From Fen-1467 sp963722225 (lineage in GTDB: Bacteria > Verrucomicrobiota > Verrucomicrobiia > Opitutales > Opitutaceae), in NCBI GenBank assembly GCA_963722225.1, contig CAVRNM010000084.1, positions 1 through 28,980 on the forward strand: a stretch of DNA of 28,980 nt. Reading direction: 5' to 3'. Made by a program: the position numbers and the translations under genes. The notes beneath the pieces are model-generated. The model saw only the letters and a program-made list of their open reading frames with translations. It did no database searches and was not told the origin of the DNA. The number at the start of each line of letters is the position of its first letter. Positions within the stretch are counted from its first letter, which is position 1. This document shows, piece after piece, positions 18,289 to 27,026 of this stretch.

Positions 18289-19880
18289 TTATCCGGCGTT
18301 GCCATTGCGGCCATGGCCGGCTCCGGACCTCGCCAGCGCCGGGGCTCTCTTCTCCTCGGCCGTTCCATGGCGGCGCGACGAAGACGATGGCGTGATCACC
18401 CGGGTTCTCGCGGTCTTCTCGCCACCGCCGCCGTGCCCAGCGGCCCCGCTGGAATCACGCCCACCGGCCAGTCCGAGCAACTCGCCGACCGCTTCCCGCA
18501 ATGCGAATGACTGGGTGTTGAGTTCCTCGGCGGCGCTGGCGCTTTCCTCGGCGCTCGCCGCATTGGACTGCACTACCTTGTCCATCTGCGTGACCGCTGC
18601 GGTGATCTGATGCACCCCCTGGCTCTGCTCGCGGCTGGCCGTGCAGACCTCCGTCACCAATTGATCAACCTGCCGGGCTTTGTCCACAATCTCGCTGAGG
18701 CTTTTCGCCACCTTTTCGGTGAGCTGCACTCCCTGCCCGGTCTTGGTGATGGCCCCTTCAATCTTGTCGGCGGTTTCCTGCGCAGCCTGGGCGCTGCGCT
18801 GGGCCAGGCTGCGCACCTCTTCGGCCACTACCGCAAAACCCATGCCCGCCTCGCCGGCCCGGGCGGCCTCGACCGCCGCATTGAGGGCGAGAATGTTGGT
18901 CTGGAATGCGATTTCGTCGATGGTCTTGATGATCTTGGCGATGTCGTCGCTGGATACCTTGATCTCCTCCATCGCGGCGACATGGCCTGCATGTCGACGG
19001 CCCCGGTATCGGCGGCTGGCGCGCCTGGTTGGCCAGTTCATTCGCCTTGGTCGGCATTTTCGGAATTACGCTTGGTCATGCTGTCCATTTCCTCGAGGGA
19101 AGAGCTGGTTTCCTCCAAGGAAGCCGCCTGTTCGCTGGCGCCCTGCGCGAGCGACTGGGAGGAGGAGGAAACCTGCGACGCGGCCGCAGTCACCTGATCC
19201 GCCCGGTCATCCAGTGCCTGGCCAAGCGAACGCAGTTTCCTGCTCAGGGCACGGATGACCACGACGCCGAAGGCGACCCCGGCCAGCAGCGCCAGCCCGG
19301 CCACGGTCGCGACCTTCCAGATCGTGGCGGTCGTGTTGTTCACGATCTCCGCCGACGACTGTTTGGTCAGGCGCAGGTTGTCGTTGATCAGAACGTCCGC
19401 GGCCTTGGAATACTCCATCTGGGCCGGAACCAGCACGTCGTGGAGCAGCTTGTTCGCCTCCGCGTCCTTGTCGGCGCGGATCAGGGCGATGAAATCGGAC
19501 TGGATCTTGCGGAAGGCCGCGCGCTTCTCGGTCAGGCTGCGAAAATTCTCCCGGTCCTCCGGATCGATGGTTCTCTGGGCGTACGCATCGAATGCCCCGG
19601 TGATGATTGCCGACTGGTCATCCAACTGCTTCAGGAAGGCTTCTCGTTCCTCGTTGTTGGGCGCCTCGCCGGCGAGGATGGCGCGCACGAAGCCCTGCGC
19701 GTGAGCGATGCCGATCGCGCTGCTCTCGCTCAGGCCGGGGATGGAATTCTCCTTGATCGAGACGGCCTCCCGGGCGATCTGCCGCAAGCTGATGATCGCA
19801 GTGAACGCTACCACGATCAGCAGGATGATAACGCTGGCACCGCCCGCGATCATCCTTCGGGCTATGGTCCAATTTTTCAT
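18289..19880 (-). CDS. Methyl-accepting chemotaxis protein, frameshifted
   Basis: Membrane chemoreceptor of about 530 residues. From ATG 19880: MKNWTIARRMIAGG and a transmembrane helix (SVIILLIVVAFTAIISL), a periplasmic four-helix-bundle sensor (REAVSIKENSIPGLSESSAIG to LLHDVLVPAQMEYSKAADVL), a second helix (VATVAGLALLAGVAFGVVVI), then the signalling domain with the highly conserved hairpin tip EIAFQTNILALNAAVEAARAG and FAVVAEEVRSLAQRSA. The frames meet around 18990-19065, where one extra G and two missing C within about 70 bases break the reading; correcting them gives ADQANELANQARQAADTGAVD. No typical HAMP stretch is evident between helix 2 and the signalling domain, as in some short receptors. 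The last 50 residues are low-complexity and the true C-terminus may be shifted. No other che genes are near, so it is an orphan receptor. Confidence 0.88.
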
Positions 19881-20105
19881 GACAGAAATTGATTCAAAGA
19901 TGTGCCCCATTCGCGGCGAAACGACACGGAGGAGGAGGCCAATAGTCCGGGCGGCCTCCGACCATGCAACTCGCGCGCAATTTACATGTTATGTCCTCAA
20001 TCAATCGGCTGGCGGCGGCGTTTCCTGAGGCGAATCCCCTTCCGCCAGCCCGGATGTTCGCCGATCCGCGGTCTTTTTCTTGTCCGCCTCCTCGGATCGG
20101 CCACG

Positions 20106-21911
20106 ATGGGCGACATGCGTAACCTCGTTTCCCTGACCGGATTCTTCCTGACCGGCGCCGCGTTCAGTCTGGCGGCCGGCCTTGCCCAGGCTGCCACGCC
20201 CGCCCAGGAGCGAGCCGACCGTTTCCTTGCGCTCGTCAATGCAGGCTACCAGGCGCTCGATCGCGTCGAGCAGGAAGCCCTATGGGCCGCCTCGACCGAC
20301 GTCACCCCGGCCCATGACGCCGCCTCCGAGGTCGCCGGCAAGGCCTATGCCGCGTTCAACGGCAACCCGGCGCTCATCAACGAGGCCCGCGCCCTCCTCG
20401 CCCTCCGCTCCGAGCTCGACCCGCTCACGGTGCGCGAATTGGAAAGGGCGCTGCGCAATGCAGCCGAGGGGCCGATGACCAACCCCGGCCTTGTCGCCGC
20501 GCGCGTCGCCGCCGAGACGCAGCAGGCGTCCATTCTCAACAGCTTTGAATTCAAGCTGCACGGCAAGGTGGTCACGGCGAACCAGATCGACGATCTTCTC
20601 GAAACGACGGGCGACCTGGCCGAGCGCCGGGCCATCTGGGAAGCCTCGAAGACATCGGGCCCCGCGCTCAAGCCGGGATTGATCAAGCTGCGCGACCTTC
20701 GCAACGGCGTCGCCCATGAACTTGGCTACGCCGATTATTTCACCCTGCAGATGGCCGCGTACGACATGACGGCGGAGGACATGGTGAAAATGAACGATGA
20801 CTTCATGCGGGAGCTGCGCCCGCTCTATCTGCAGCTGCACACCTGGGCGAAATACGCGCTGGCCAAGAAATACGGGCAGCCCGTGCCGAAGCGCATTCCG
20901 GCGCAGTGGATCAACAACCGCTGGGGCCAGGAATGGACCGGGTTGGTCGAGGCGGCCGACCTCAGTCCGTATTTCAAGGGTCGCTCCGCCGAGTGGGTCG
21001 TGCAGAGCGCCGAACGCTTCTGGACCGGCATCGGGTTCGCGCCGCTCCCTCCGGGTTTCTGGCAGAACTCCGATCTCTACGCGCTGCCGGCCGACAGCCC
21101 CCGCAAGAAGAACACCCACGGCTCCTGCTGGCACATCGACCTCAACACCGACATTCGCGCGCTGATGAGCGTCGAGCCCAACCAGGAGTGGTTCAGCACC
21201 GCGCACCACGAACTCGGGCACGGCCATTACTTCATGTCCTACACCCGCCCCGGCGTGCCGCCGCTGCTGCGCGACTCGGCCAACCCCGGTTTCCATGAAG
21301 GCATGGCCGAGCTCGGCGAGCTGGCGGCCGCCCAGGTGCCCTATCTCCAGCAAGTCGGCGTGCTGCCCGCCGACTTCAAGGCAGACGAAATCGCGTTTTT
21401 GCTCAACGACGCATTGTCCAGCTCGATCCCCTTCATGTACTGGGCCTCCGGCACCATGACCCACTGGGAAGCCGACGTCTACGCCGGCCATCTGCCCACC
21501 GATCAGTGGAACGCCCGCTGGTGGAAATACGTCCGCGACTTCCAAGGCATCGAACCACCCGCGCCGCGCGGCGAGGACTGGTGCGACGCCGCGACCAAGA
21601 CCCACATCAACGATACTCCCTGCTACTACCCGAACTACGCCTTTGCCACGGTCGTGCGCTTTCAACTGCACGAATACATCGCCCACCGCATTCTGCACCA
21701 GCCCTTGCAACACTGCAATTACCTCGGCAATCCGCAGGTCGGGGCGTTTCTGAGGACCATCATGGAAAAGGGCGCCACGCAGGACTGGCGCAAGGTGCTG
21801 CGCGATGCGACCGGCGAGGACATTTCCACTCGCGCCATGGTCGAGTATTTCCAACCCCTGCAGTCCTGGCTCGAAGAGCAAAACAAGGGGCGCCAGATCG
21901 GCTGGGAATAG
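20106..21911 (+). CDS. Secreted M2-family (ACE-like) peptidyl-dipeptidase
   Basis: Zinc metallopeptidase of 601 residues, homologue of angiotensin-converting enzyme. Start ATG 20106 gives a signal peptide (MRNLVSLTGFFLTGAAFSLA, cleavage near AQA-ATPAQ); earlier in-frame codons to 19902 are not protein-like. The zinc site is H368-E369-L-G-H372 in AHHELGHGHY, with the third ligand glutamate in NPGFHEGMAELGELAAAQ. Other M2 landmarks: KLRDLRNGVAHELGYADYF, NRWGQEWTGL, THGSCWHIDL, PFMYWASGTMTHWEADVY and YYPNYAFATVVRFQLHEYIA. M2 enzymes remove C-terminal dipeptides from oligopeptides. With its export signal it probably works in the periplasm or outside the cell on peptide nutrients. Another secreted hydrolase follows 53 bases later, which suggests a shared nutrient-acquisition unit. 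Confidence 0.93.
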   Translation: MGDMRNLVSLTGFFLTGAAFSLAAGLAQAATPAQERADRFLALVNAGYQALDRVEQEALWAASTDVTPAHDAASEVAGKAYAAFNGNPALINEARALLALRSELDPLTVRELERALRNAAEGPMTNPGLVAARVAAETQQASILNSFEFKLHGKVVTANQIDDLLETTGDLAERRAIWEASKTSGPALKPGLIKLRDLRNGVAHELGYADYFTLQMAAYDMTAEDMVKMNDDFMRELRPLYLQLHTWAKYALAKKYGQPVPKRIPAQWINNRWGQEWTGLVEAADLSPYFKGRSAEWVVQSAERFWTGIGFAPLPPGFWQNSDLYALPADSPRKKNTHGSCWHIDLNTDIRALMSVEPNQEWFSTAHHELGHGHYFMSYTRPGVPPLLRDSANPGFHEGMAELGELAAAQVPYLQQVGVLPADFKADEIAFLLNDALSSSIPFMYWASGTMTHWEADVYAGHLPTDQWNARWWKYVRDFQGIEPPAPRGEDWCDAATKTHINDTPCYYPNYAFATVVRFQLHEYIAHRILHQPLQHCNYLGNPQVGAFLRTIMEKGATQDWRKVLRDATGEDISTRAMVEYFQPLQSWLEEQNKGRQIGWE

Positions 21912-21964
21912 TCGGCCGCCACCGTTCTCCCCATGGCCGACTTGGCAACCCCTGCATCCTCCCC

Positions 21965-24349
21965 ATGCACTTTCGCCTCTGCCTGCTTCGTTCCCTGGCA
22001 CTGGCCGCCGGCCTGCTGCCCGTGATTTCCCGACTCGCCGCCGCCGACGCGGCTGCCGGCGACCGGCCCGGCGCCCCCAGTCCTTCCCCCGCCAACTTCG
22101 CCGAGGCCAGCACCCGCGCGGACGCGGCGCTCGCCCGGTCCGATCTCGCCCCTTATCGCGGCTGGATCAGGTATCTCCGCTACGACGCCGGGGCCGCAGT
22201 GGCGCGTCACGGTGCGGCCAGCCAGGAGGCCGCGGAAAAAATCCACCGGCTTGACGAATGGGTGCGGCAAATCACGGCTGATCCCAATCTGCTGGTCACG
22301 CTCCGCGGCGTCCAGGAATGGGCGTACGAATCCCGCGCCGATGACTCCGGCCAACCCTTCAAGCTGGCGATCCCGACGGACTACGATCCGGTCCATCCCG
22401 CGCCGCTTTCCGTTTACATGCACGGCTATTCCGGCAACCACCTCGAACATGCGACCGGGATGGCTTCCCATCCGGGTTCGTTTGATCTTTCCGTCCTCGG
22501 CCGGGGACGCGGCGGCGGCTACCGGGCATTGTCCGAGGCCGACGTGCTGGACGTCATCGACTACGTGCAGGCGCATTGGGCCATCGACCCTGACCGCATC
22601 CATCTCAACGGCGGCAGCATGGGCGGCGGCGGCACCTATCGACTGGGCGCGCGCTATCCGCACCGTTTCGCCTCCGGCCGCCCGGCCTGCGGCTATGCCA
22701 GCAGCCTGCCCGTGGCCAACCTCATCACCCTCCCGATCTATGCCACGCACAGCGCTGATGACTGGGTGGTGTCCGTCCTCCACGACCGCGGACCGCTCGC
22801 CCGGCTGCGCGAGCTCGGCGGCCAGGTGATTTTCGACGAGACCAACGGCTACGGTCATGCGGTCTGGGATTACAAGGAAGGCAATGAGCGGGGCGCGGCC
22901 TGGGAACTGCTCCAGGTGCGGCCCGCCTCCCGCACGGTGCGGCGGATCGACTACACCGCCATCGACGGCGGCGCCCTGCGCGCCTGGTGGGGCGAGATCG
23001 CCGAGTGGGGCGCCGCACCCAAGCCGGCCCGGTTCGTTCTCGCCGCCGGCGAACACAATTCCCTCTTCGCCGAGTTGACGAACGTCACCCGCCTGCGCCT
23101 CCGCCTTGCGGAATCGCCCTTCGATCCCGTGCACGCGCTGCAGGTGGCCGTGAATGGGGCGGTGCCGATCACCCTGCCGGCCCCGCTGCCCGACACCGTG
23201 GTGCTGGCCCGAGGCGAGAAAGGCTGGAGCTTCGAGTCCAAGACCGAACCGGCGCCGTTTCGCCTGCACACGCCCGGCAGCGCCCTCCTGCTCTACGAAG
23301 GCGAGCCGCTGTTGATCGTTTACGGCACCCAGGGCACCGGGGCCGAGCGCCAGGCGATGCAAGCCGCCGCCGATGCGGCGAGCAAGAGCGCAAATCCCGC
23401 CTGGCAGGATGACAGCGGCGACAAGGGCGCCGATGGCGTGCCGCACAGCCAAAACCTCTATGGCCGGTTGACCACCAAGCCGGACACCGCGGTCACCGAT
23501 GCCGACATCGCACGCTGCCACCTCGTGCTCATCGGCACCGCGGCGCAAAACCTTGTGGTGGCCCGCCTCGCCGAACGCCTGCCGGTGCGGTTCGTCAATA
23601 ATGCGGTCACGTGCGACGATGGTGTGAATTTCCCAGGGACTCATCTCGCCCTGGGCCTCGTGCATTTCAATCCGCTCGCCCCGGAGCATCTGGTCTTCTG
23701 GGTCGCATCGCACGACCCCGGCACTTACGCCGCGAAGTCCGCCATTCCGGCCCTGATGGGCGGCGCCAACCAAACCATCAGCGGTGGCACTTGCGCCGCC
23801 GACCTGCTCGTGCTGGACGCCACCGCGTCCACCGTCGTCGCCGCGCGCACTTTCGACAGCCGCTGGCGCTGGTCCGCGTCGCGCCAGACCTCGCCGCTGC
23901 TGCCGGCCTCGATCAAGACGCAGACCGACTTTGCGGTCGCGCTGGGCGTCGCGCTCCGCCAGGCCGCCGGCGCCGACCTGGGGATGGCCGGGGTGCCCGA
24001 TCGGCCGACCGAGGCCTTCGCGCTCCCGGGGGTGACCCGTGTGTCCGACCTTACGCCGCTGTTTTACTTCAGCCCGGTCGGTGTCGCCGAAATGTCGGGG
24101 GCCGGGCTGGCGGATGCCGCCCGGCGTTTTGCCAAGAGTGAAGGGTCTCCCCTGATGCTCTGCACGACCCGCGAGATCCAGGCCGCCGAGCTCAAGGCGG
24201 ACTGCCTCTATCGCGTGGCCTTTCCCTCCGCCCTGCTGTGGCGATTCAGTGAGACGGCGAAAATGGCGCCGCGCAATTTTCGGTGCACCGACCTCAGCGT
24301 TGACGAGGCGTTGGAGCGTTTTCTGGGAGCGCCCGGGTCGCAGCCCTAG
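21965..24349 (+). CDS. Secreted serine hydrolase, prolyl-oligopeptidase/esterase-like, with long C-terminal part
   Basis: Exported protein of 794 residues. ATG 21965 opens a signal peptide (MHFRLCLLRSLALAAGLLPV, cleavage near LAAA-DAAAG). The alpha/beta-hydrolase core spans about residues 130-310: LSVYMHGYSGNHLEHATG, DVIDYVQAHWAIDPDRIHL, nucleophile S218 in G-G-S-M-G-G, acid probably D266 in HSADDWVV, base H298 in GYGHAVWD. The S-D-H order and spacing are right for a working enzyme of the S9/feruloyl-esterase kind. The remaining 480 residues hold LRLRLAESPFDPVHALQVAV, LLIVYGTQGTGAERQAMQAA and a peptide with LVLIGTAAQNLVVARLAERL, as seen in large peptidase-associated proteins in Bacteroidetes and Planctomycetes; their function is unclear to me. 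Substrate could be peptide or ester. Confidence 0.8.
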   Translation: MHFRLCLLRSLALAAGLLPVISRLAAADAAAGDRPGAPSPSPANFAEASTRADAALARSDLAPYRGWIRYLRYDAGAAVARHGAASQEAAEKIHRLDEWVRQITADPNLLVTLRGVQEWAYESRADDSGQPFKLAIPTDYDPVHPAPLSVYMHGYSGNHLEHATGMASHPGSFDLSVLGRGRGGGYRALSEADVLDVIDYVQAHWAIDPDRIHLNGGSMGGGGTYRLGARYPHRFASGRPACGYASSLPVANLITLPIYATHSADDWVVSVLHDRGPLARLRELGGQVIFDETNGYGHAVWDYKEGNERGAAWELLQVRPASRTVRRIDYTAIDGGALRAWWGEIAEWGAAPKPARFVLAAGEHNSLFAELTNVTRLRLRLAESPFDPVHALQVAVNGAVPITLPAPLPDTVVLARGEKGWSFESKTEPAPFRLHTPGSALLLYEGEPLLIVYGTQGTGAERQAMQAAADAASKSANPAWQDDSGDKGADGVPHSQNLYGRLTTKPDTAVTDADIARCHLVLIGTAAQNLVVARLAERLPVRFVNNAVTCDDGVNFPGTHLALGLVHFNPLAPEHLVFWVASHDPGTYAAKSAIPALMGGANQTISGGTCAADLLVLDATASTVVAARTFDSRWRWSASRQTSPLLPASIKTQTDFAVALGVALRQAAGADLGMAGVPDRPTEAFALPGVTRVSDLTPLFYFSPVGVAEMSGAGLADAARRFAKSEGSPLMLCTTREIQAAELKADCLYRVAFPSALLWRFSETAKMAPRNFRCTDLSVDEALERFLGAPGSQP

Positions 24350-24817
24350 CCCGGATGATCCAGGCGCGGCAGCACCGCAACCAAAGGTAGCGCCGGTCTG
24401 CGACCGGCGATCGCCAGTCGCAGACTGGCGCTACATGGCTGTCCGGTTTCCTCGACGAAAATGCAGAATCAGCGCTCCCAGCGTCCAATTGAACGGACAG
24501 TAACACAACACACACTGCTCGATCGCCTGCGTGCAGACTGAAGACGATCCGCGGGCCAGGCACGCTTGGCCGGCGCCTCCGGGCTAAGCCCGCATATCGT
24601 TTGATTGTCGCCAGCAGAGGAACCGCCAGCAGAAGAACGATGGTGGTGACGGCAAAGACTATGAAATATGCGGGCTGGGATCTCCTGGCGCGGCTGAGGC
24701 CGCCGTCCGATCAGGCGCCGCGGCGGGCGCTTTGTTCCCGGAGCAGGGAACCCGGTCTTCCCGCCCCGCCGTGACCGCGGATTTTGCCTTTCGCGGACAG
24801 TCGGACATCCTGCCCCC
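24350..24817. other. Intergenic region with a large palindrome; possible gene remnant
   Basis: Apart from the 48-base palindrome at 24387-24434, this gap has no convincing gene. On the minus strand between about 24670 and 24480 one frame encodes a hydrophobic stretch (YFIVFAVTTIVLLLAVPLLA) followed by basic residues, as in a small membrane protein, but no start, ribosome binding site or sensible end supports it. It may be a decayed gene. Confidence 0.35.
24387..24434. repeat. 48-base near-perfect palindrome made of two hairpins
   Basis: The outer arms GTAGCGCC and GGCGCTAC pair end to end. Inside are two hairpins, CGCCGGT-CTGCG-ACCGGCG and CGCCAGT-CGCAG-ACTGGCG, which are near inverted copies of each other. 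It starts 37 bases after the hydrolase stop. The doublet form is that of a REP/BIME element; it could also stop transcription, though no T run follows. Confidence 0.75.
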
Positions 24818-25315
24818 ATGGTTCAGTCCAATCCCCCGCTCATTGATCCCGCGGTCCGCATCGGCCACGTCCACTTGAAGGTCGCCGACCTGCAGCGCGC
24901 ACTTGACTTCTATTGTGGCGTGCTCGGCTTCGAACTCACGCAGCGCTTCGGGCCGCAGGCCGCATTTATCTCGGCGGGAGGCTACCATCACCATATCGGC
25001 CTGAACACGTGGGAGAGCCTGGGCGGAAAACCGCCGGCGCCCGGCACCACCGGGCTCTACCATGTGGCGATCCTCTACCCAACGCGGGTCGCGCTGGCCG
25101 ATGCCCTGCGCCGCCTGCAGCGAGCCAAGATCCCGCTCGACGGCGCAGCCGACCACGGCGTCAGCGAGGCGCTCTACCTGCACGACCCGGACGGCAACGG
25201 CGTCGAACTCTACCGGGACCGTCCTCGCGAGGAATGGCCGCGCACCACCAACGGTGGCGTGGCGATGTTCACGCAGCCACTCGATCTCGACCGGCTGCTC
25301 GCGGAAACCCAATAG
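24818..25315 (+). CDS. VOC-family (glyoxalase/extradiol dioxygenase-like) protein
   Basis: Metalloprotein of 165 residues with two beta-alpha-beta-beta-beta units. Metal ligands are recognisable at H17 (RIGHVHLKVADL), H82 (GLYHVAILYP) and E130 (GNGVELYRD), the H-H-E set of extradiol dioxygenases and several related VOC enzymes. RALDFYCGVLGFEL and LHDPDGNGVELYRD are typical repeat junctions, and SAGGYHHHIGLNTWES is the usual strand in CatE-like proteins. ATG 24818 is the first codon with a protein-like sequence; no strong ribosome binding site is seen. Close relatives include catechol-2,3-dioxygenase-like proteins, but ring cleavage is not proven here and no aromatic pathway genes are near. 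It is a single gene converging on the cytochrome gene. Confidence 0.85.
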   Translation: MVQSNPPLIDPAVRIGHVHLKVADLQRALDFYCGVLGFELTQRFGPQAAFISAGGYHHHIGLNTWESLGGKPPAPGTTGLYHVAILYPTRVALADALRRLQRAKIPLDGAADHGVSEALYLHDPDGNGVELYRDRPREEWPRTTNGGVAMFTQPLDLDRLLAETQ

Positions 25316-25461
25316 CCGGCTTGTTCCGGTTAAACCGGCGGGCCGGCTGGCATCGCGTCAATCTGGCAGGTCTCCAGGCACCCGGGACGACCCAAAAAGC
25401 AAAGCTTCACTCGCTTCGCCCGCTCCCTGCGGATTCCCCCGGGGCCTGGCGACGCTGGACA

Positions 25462-26136
25462 TCAGGGCGTGCTTGCGAGGGTCCGGACGTAGGCGATCAC
25501 CGGGCCCACGGCGTAAGGAGGCAACGAGTGCCTCATGCCGCTGTTCTCTTGCAGGCGGACCGGATCCATGCGCCCGGTGCCGTGGGTGATGATTTCGCGC
25601 AGCTCGTCATCGGTCTTTCCTTGCACATAGGCCGAGTTCAGACGCGGCAGTTTATAGTGGAAGAAATCGTCAGCCGTAGGATTGCCCTTCCCGTCGGCGC
25701 CATGGCAAACCTGGCAGGTTTGCTGGAAGATCTTCGGACCGGACAACGTCTCCGTCGGTTGCTGCACGATATGGACAACCATGTGGGTGTGGGCATCGGG
25801 AAGGGATCCGACCTTATAGCCATCATCCTGCGATATCCAAACCTCGGAGAGCACGCGGACCTCGTCCTTCCGGTCGAACACCAGAGTGCCCTCGAAATCC
25901 ATGGCTCCAGACGGTCCACGCAGGCGTGTCTTCACGGGAACGCTGACGTCCCCTGTTCCGCCATGGATCCGCATCGCATTTTCATGCCCGTCATAGAGGA
26001 AGGTATAACTTCCTGCCGGCAAATCGCGATCGCCGACCTTGAAGGCGAAAGGGACGTTAGCGTCGACTCCCGTACCAAGCGCTGACAAGGTCAACGCGCC
26101 ATAAATCCCGCATAAGAGCGGCCATCCGATCTTCAT
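25462..26136 (-). CDS. Secreted mono-heme cytochrome c with N-terminal beta-sandwich-like domain
   Basis: Exported protein of 224 residues. A signal peptide covers about residues 1-26 (MKIGWPLLCGIYGALTLSAL). Residues 27-125 have the pattern NVPFAFKVGDRDLPAGSYTF, RIHGGTGDVSVPVKTRLRG, TLVFDRKDEVRVLSEVWIS, which I know as a stand-alone secreted domain in Acidobacteria and related groups. Residues 130-224 form a class I cytochrome c: heme site C141-Q-V-C144-H145, KLPRLNSAYVQGKTDDELREII, and a likely distal methionine near residue 200 in SGMRHSLPPYAVGPVIAYVR. The combination in one chain is unusual. It probably carries electrons in the periplasm; the partner is unknown. An AT-rich stretch with TATATTACAAT directly upstream may hold the promoter. 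Confidence 0.85.
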   Translation of the reverse strand: MKIGWPLLCGIYGALTLSALGTGVDANVPFAFKVGDRDLPAGSYTFLYDGHENAMRIHGGTGDVSVPVKTRLRGPSGAMDFEGTLVFDRKDEVRVLSEVWISQDDGYKVGSLPDAHTHMVVHIVQQPTETLSGPKIFQQTCQVCHGADGKGNPTADDFFHYKLPRLNSAYVQGKTDDELREIITHGTGRMDPVRLQENSGMRHSLPPYAVGPVIAYVRTLASTP

Positions 26137-26567
26137 GATTGTAATATAGTTGCAATATTGGGGCTGCCGGCCCTGCGCATCCTTTTGTGGATGAACAAGG
26201 TGTTCCGAAGAATAGGAGTGACCATAAGAGTTTCTTTCGCGTTCGCAAGTTGTTCTTATTATTTATTCAACTATCACCATTTTTCCAAAAATAACAGGTC
26301 AGGGGAATCCAACCGTTTATCCTGCCCTTGCGCCGAGGCGGACCAGCCGGACCGGGCGCCGTCGCCTGGGGCGACCGCACCCATGCTGCGACGGCGTCCG
26401 GCGATTCGGAGTCTAGGAGGCTGTCGGACTTCCGTCCGGCCAGCCTCCTACTGGCAGCCTCAAGGGCTCAAAGCCCGACAGGCTGCTAGACAGATGCGGA
26501 TCCGGGCGATTCAATCAGCCGGATCCCCCCTGCCGTCGAACGTCCCGGACCCCGCCCTGCACATCCC
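26137..26567. other. Intergenic region: AT-rich promoter zone and REP-type repeat
   Basis: Bases 26137-26160 and 26235-26300 are clearly richer in A and T than the surroundings. The first lies just upstream of the cytochrome gene and contains ATATAGTTGCAATAT, a possible promoter or operator. The second (TTCTTATTATTTATTCAACT) does not encode anything I can support. The compact hairpin doublet follows at 26415-26487, and then the second acetyltransferase. Confidence 0.5.
26415..26487. repeat. REP/BIME-like hairpin pair, compact copy
   Basis: Same family as the repeat at 13251-13445. Left hairpin GGAGGCTG / CAGCCTCC (26416-26448) differs from the first copy by one base in the loop region. Right hairpin GCAGCCT / AGGCTGC (26454-26487) has two or three changes. 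Here the halves are joined directly as ACTGGC-AGCCT, without the 123-base insert. Confidence 0.85.
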
Positions 26568-27011
26568 ATGATCCGCCGCTATCAGGATTCTGACTGGGAG
26601 GAGGCCTGCCGGGTCATCGACCTGTCGAAGCCCTACGAGCTGCAGGCCGCGGGGGTGGCGGCTTCCTTCGTCCCGCTCGCCTCCGACGCCCGGCGGATCG
26701 CCGATTTCCAGAAAAGCGAGGTTTATGTTTGGGAGGAAGCCGGCCGACTCCGGGGCCTGGTGGGGCACCAGGGCTGCTTCATCGGCTGGCTTTTCGTCGA
26801 GCCCGCGGCTTTTCGCCGGGGCATCGCCCAGGCCTTGCTGGGCCACGTGCTGGCGCGAATCGCCGGCGACCCGTGGCTCTGGGCGATGAAGGAGAACCGC
26901 CCGGCGCTCGCGCTGTATCAGAAAAATGGATTCATAATCCTGGAAGAGCGGCCGACCGAGAACGCCGGCCTGCCCTGCACCGCGGTCCGACTCGGGAAAA
27001 AGCAGCCCTGA
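26568..27011 (+). CDS. GNAT family N-acetyltransferase
   Basis: Acetyltransferase of 147 residues, normal length for a single GNAT domain. It begins MIRRYQDSDWEEACRVIDLS, continues with the central strand pair (VYVWEEAGRLRGLVGHQGCF), then IGWLFVEPAAFRRGIAQALL, which holds the acetyl-CoA loop R-R-G-I-A and the helix after it, and ends with the N-R-P-A-L-A-L-Y-Q-K-N-G-F signature (ENRPALALYQKNGFIILEER). ATG 26568 fits the family start. The acceptor cannot be predicted; RimI-like and small-molecule acetyltransferases share these features. It converges on the dGTPase gene with a 15-base gap. Confidence 0.88.
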   Translation: MIRRYQDSDWEEACRVIDLSKPYELQAAGVAASFVPLASDARRIADFQKSEVYVWEEAGRLRGLVGHQGCFIGWLFVEPAAFRRGIAQALLGHVLARIAGDPWLWAMKENRPALALYQKNGFIILEERPTENAGLPCTAVRLGKKQP

Positions 27012-27026
27012 CCCGGATCCCGGCCG

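Noticed and set aside
21506..21964. In-frame 5' extension of the serine hydrolase
   Set aside because: It overlaps the M2 peptidase coding sequence in another frame and the ATG at 21965 begins a clean signal peptide.
20280..23773. Long open frames antisense to the M2 peptidase (573 codons) and the serine hydrolase (684 codons)
   Set aside because: Same shadow effect; composition is low in normal protein features and the sense-strand genes have full catalytic motifs.
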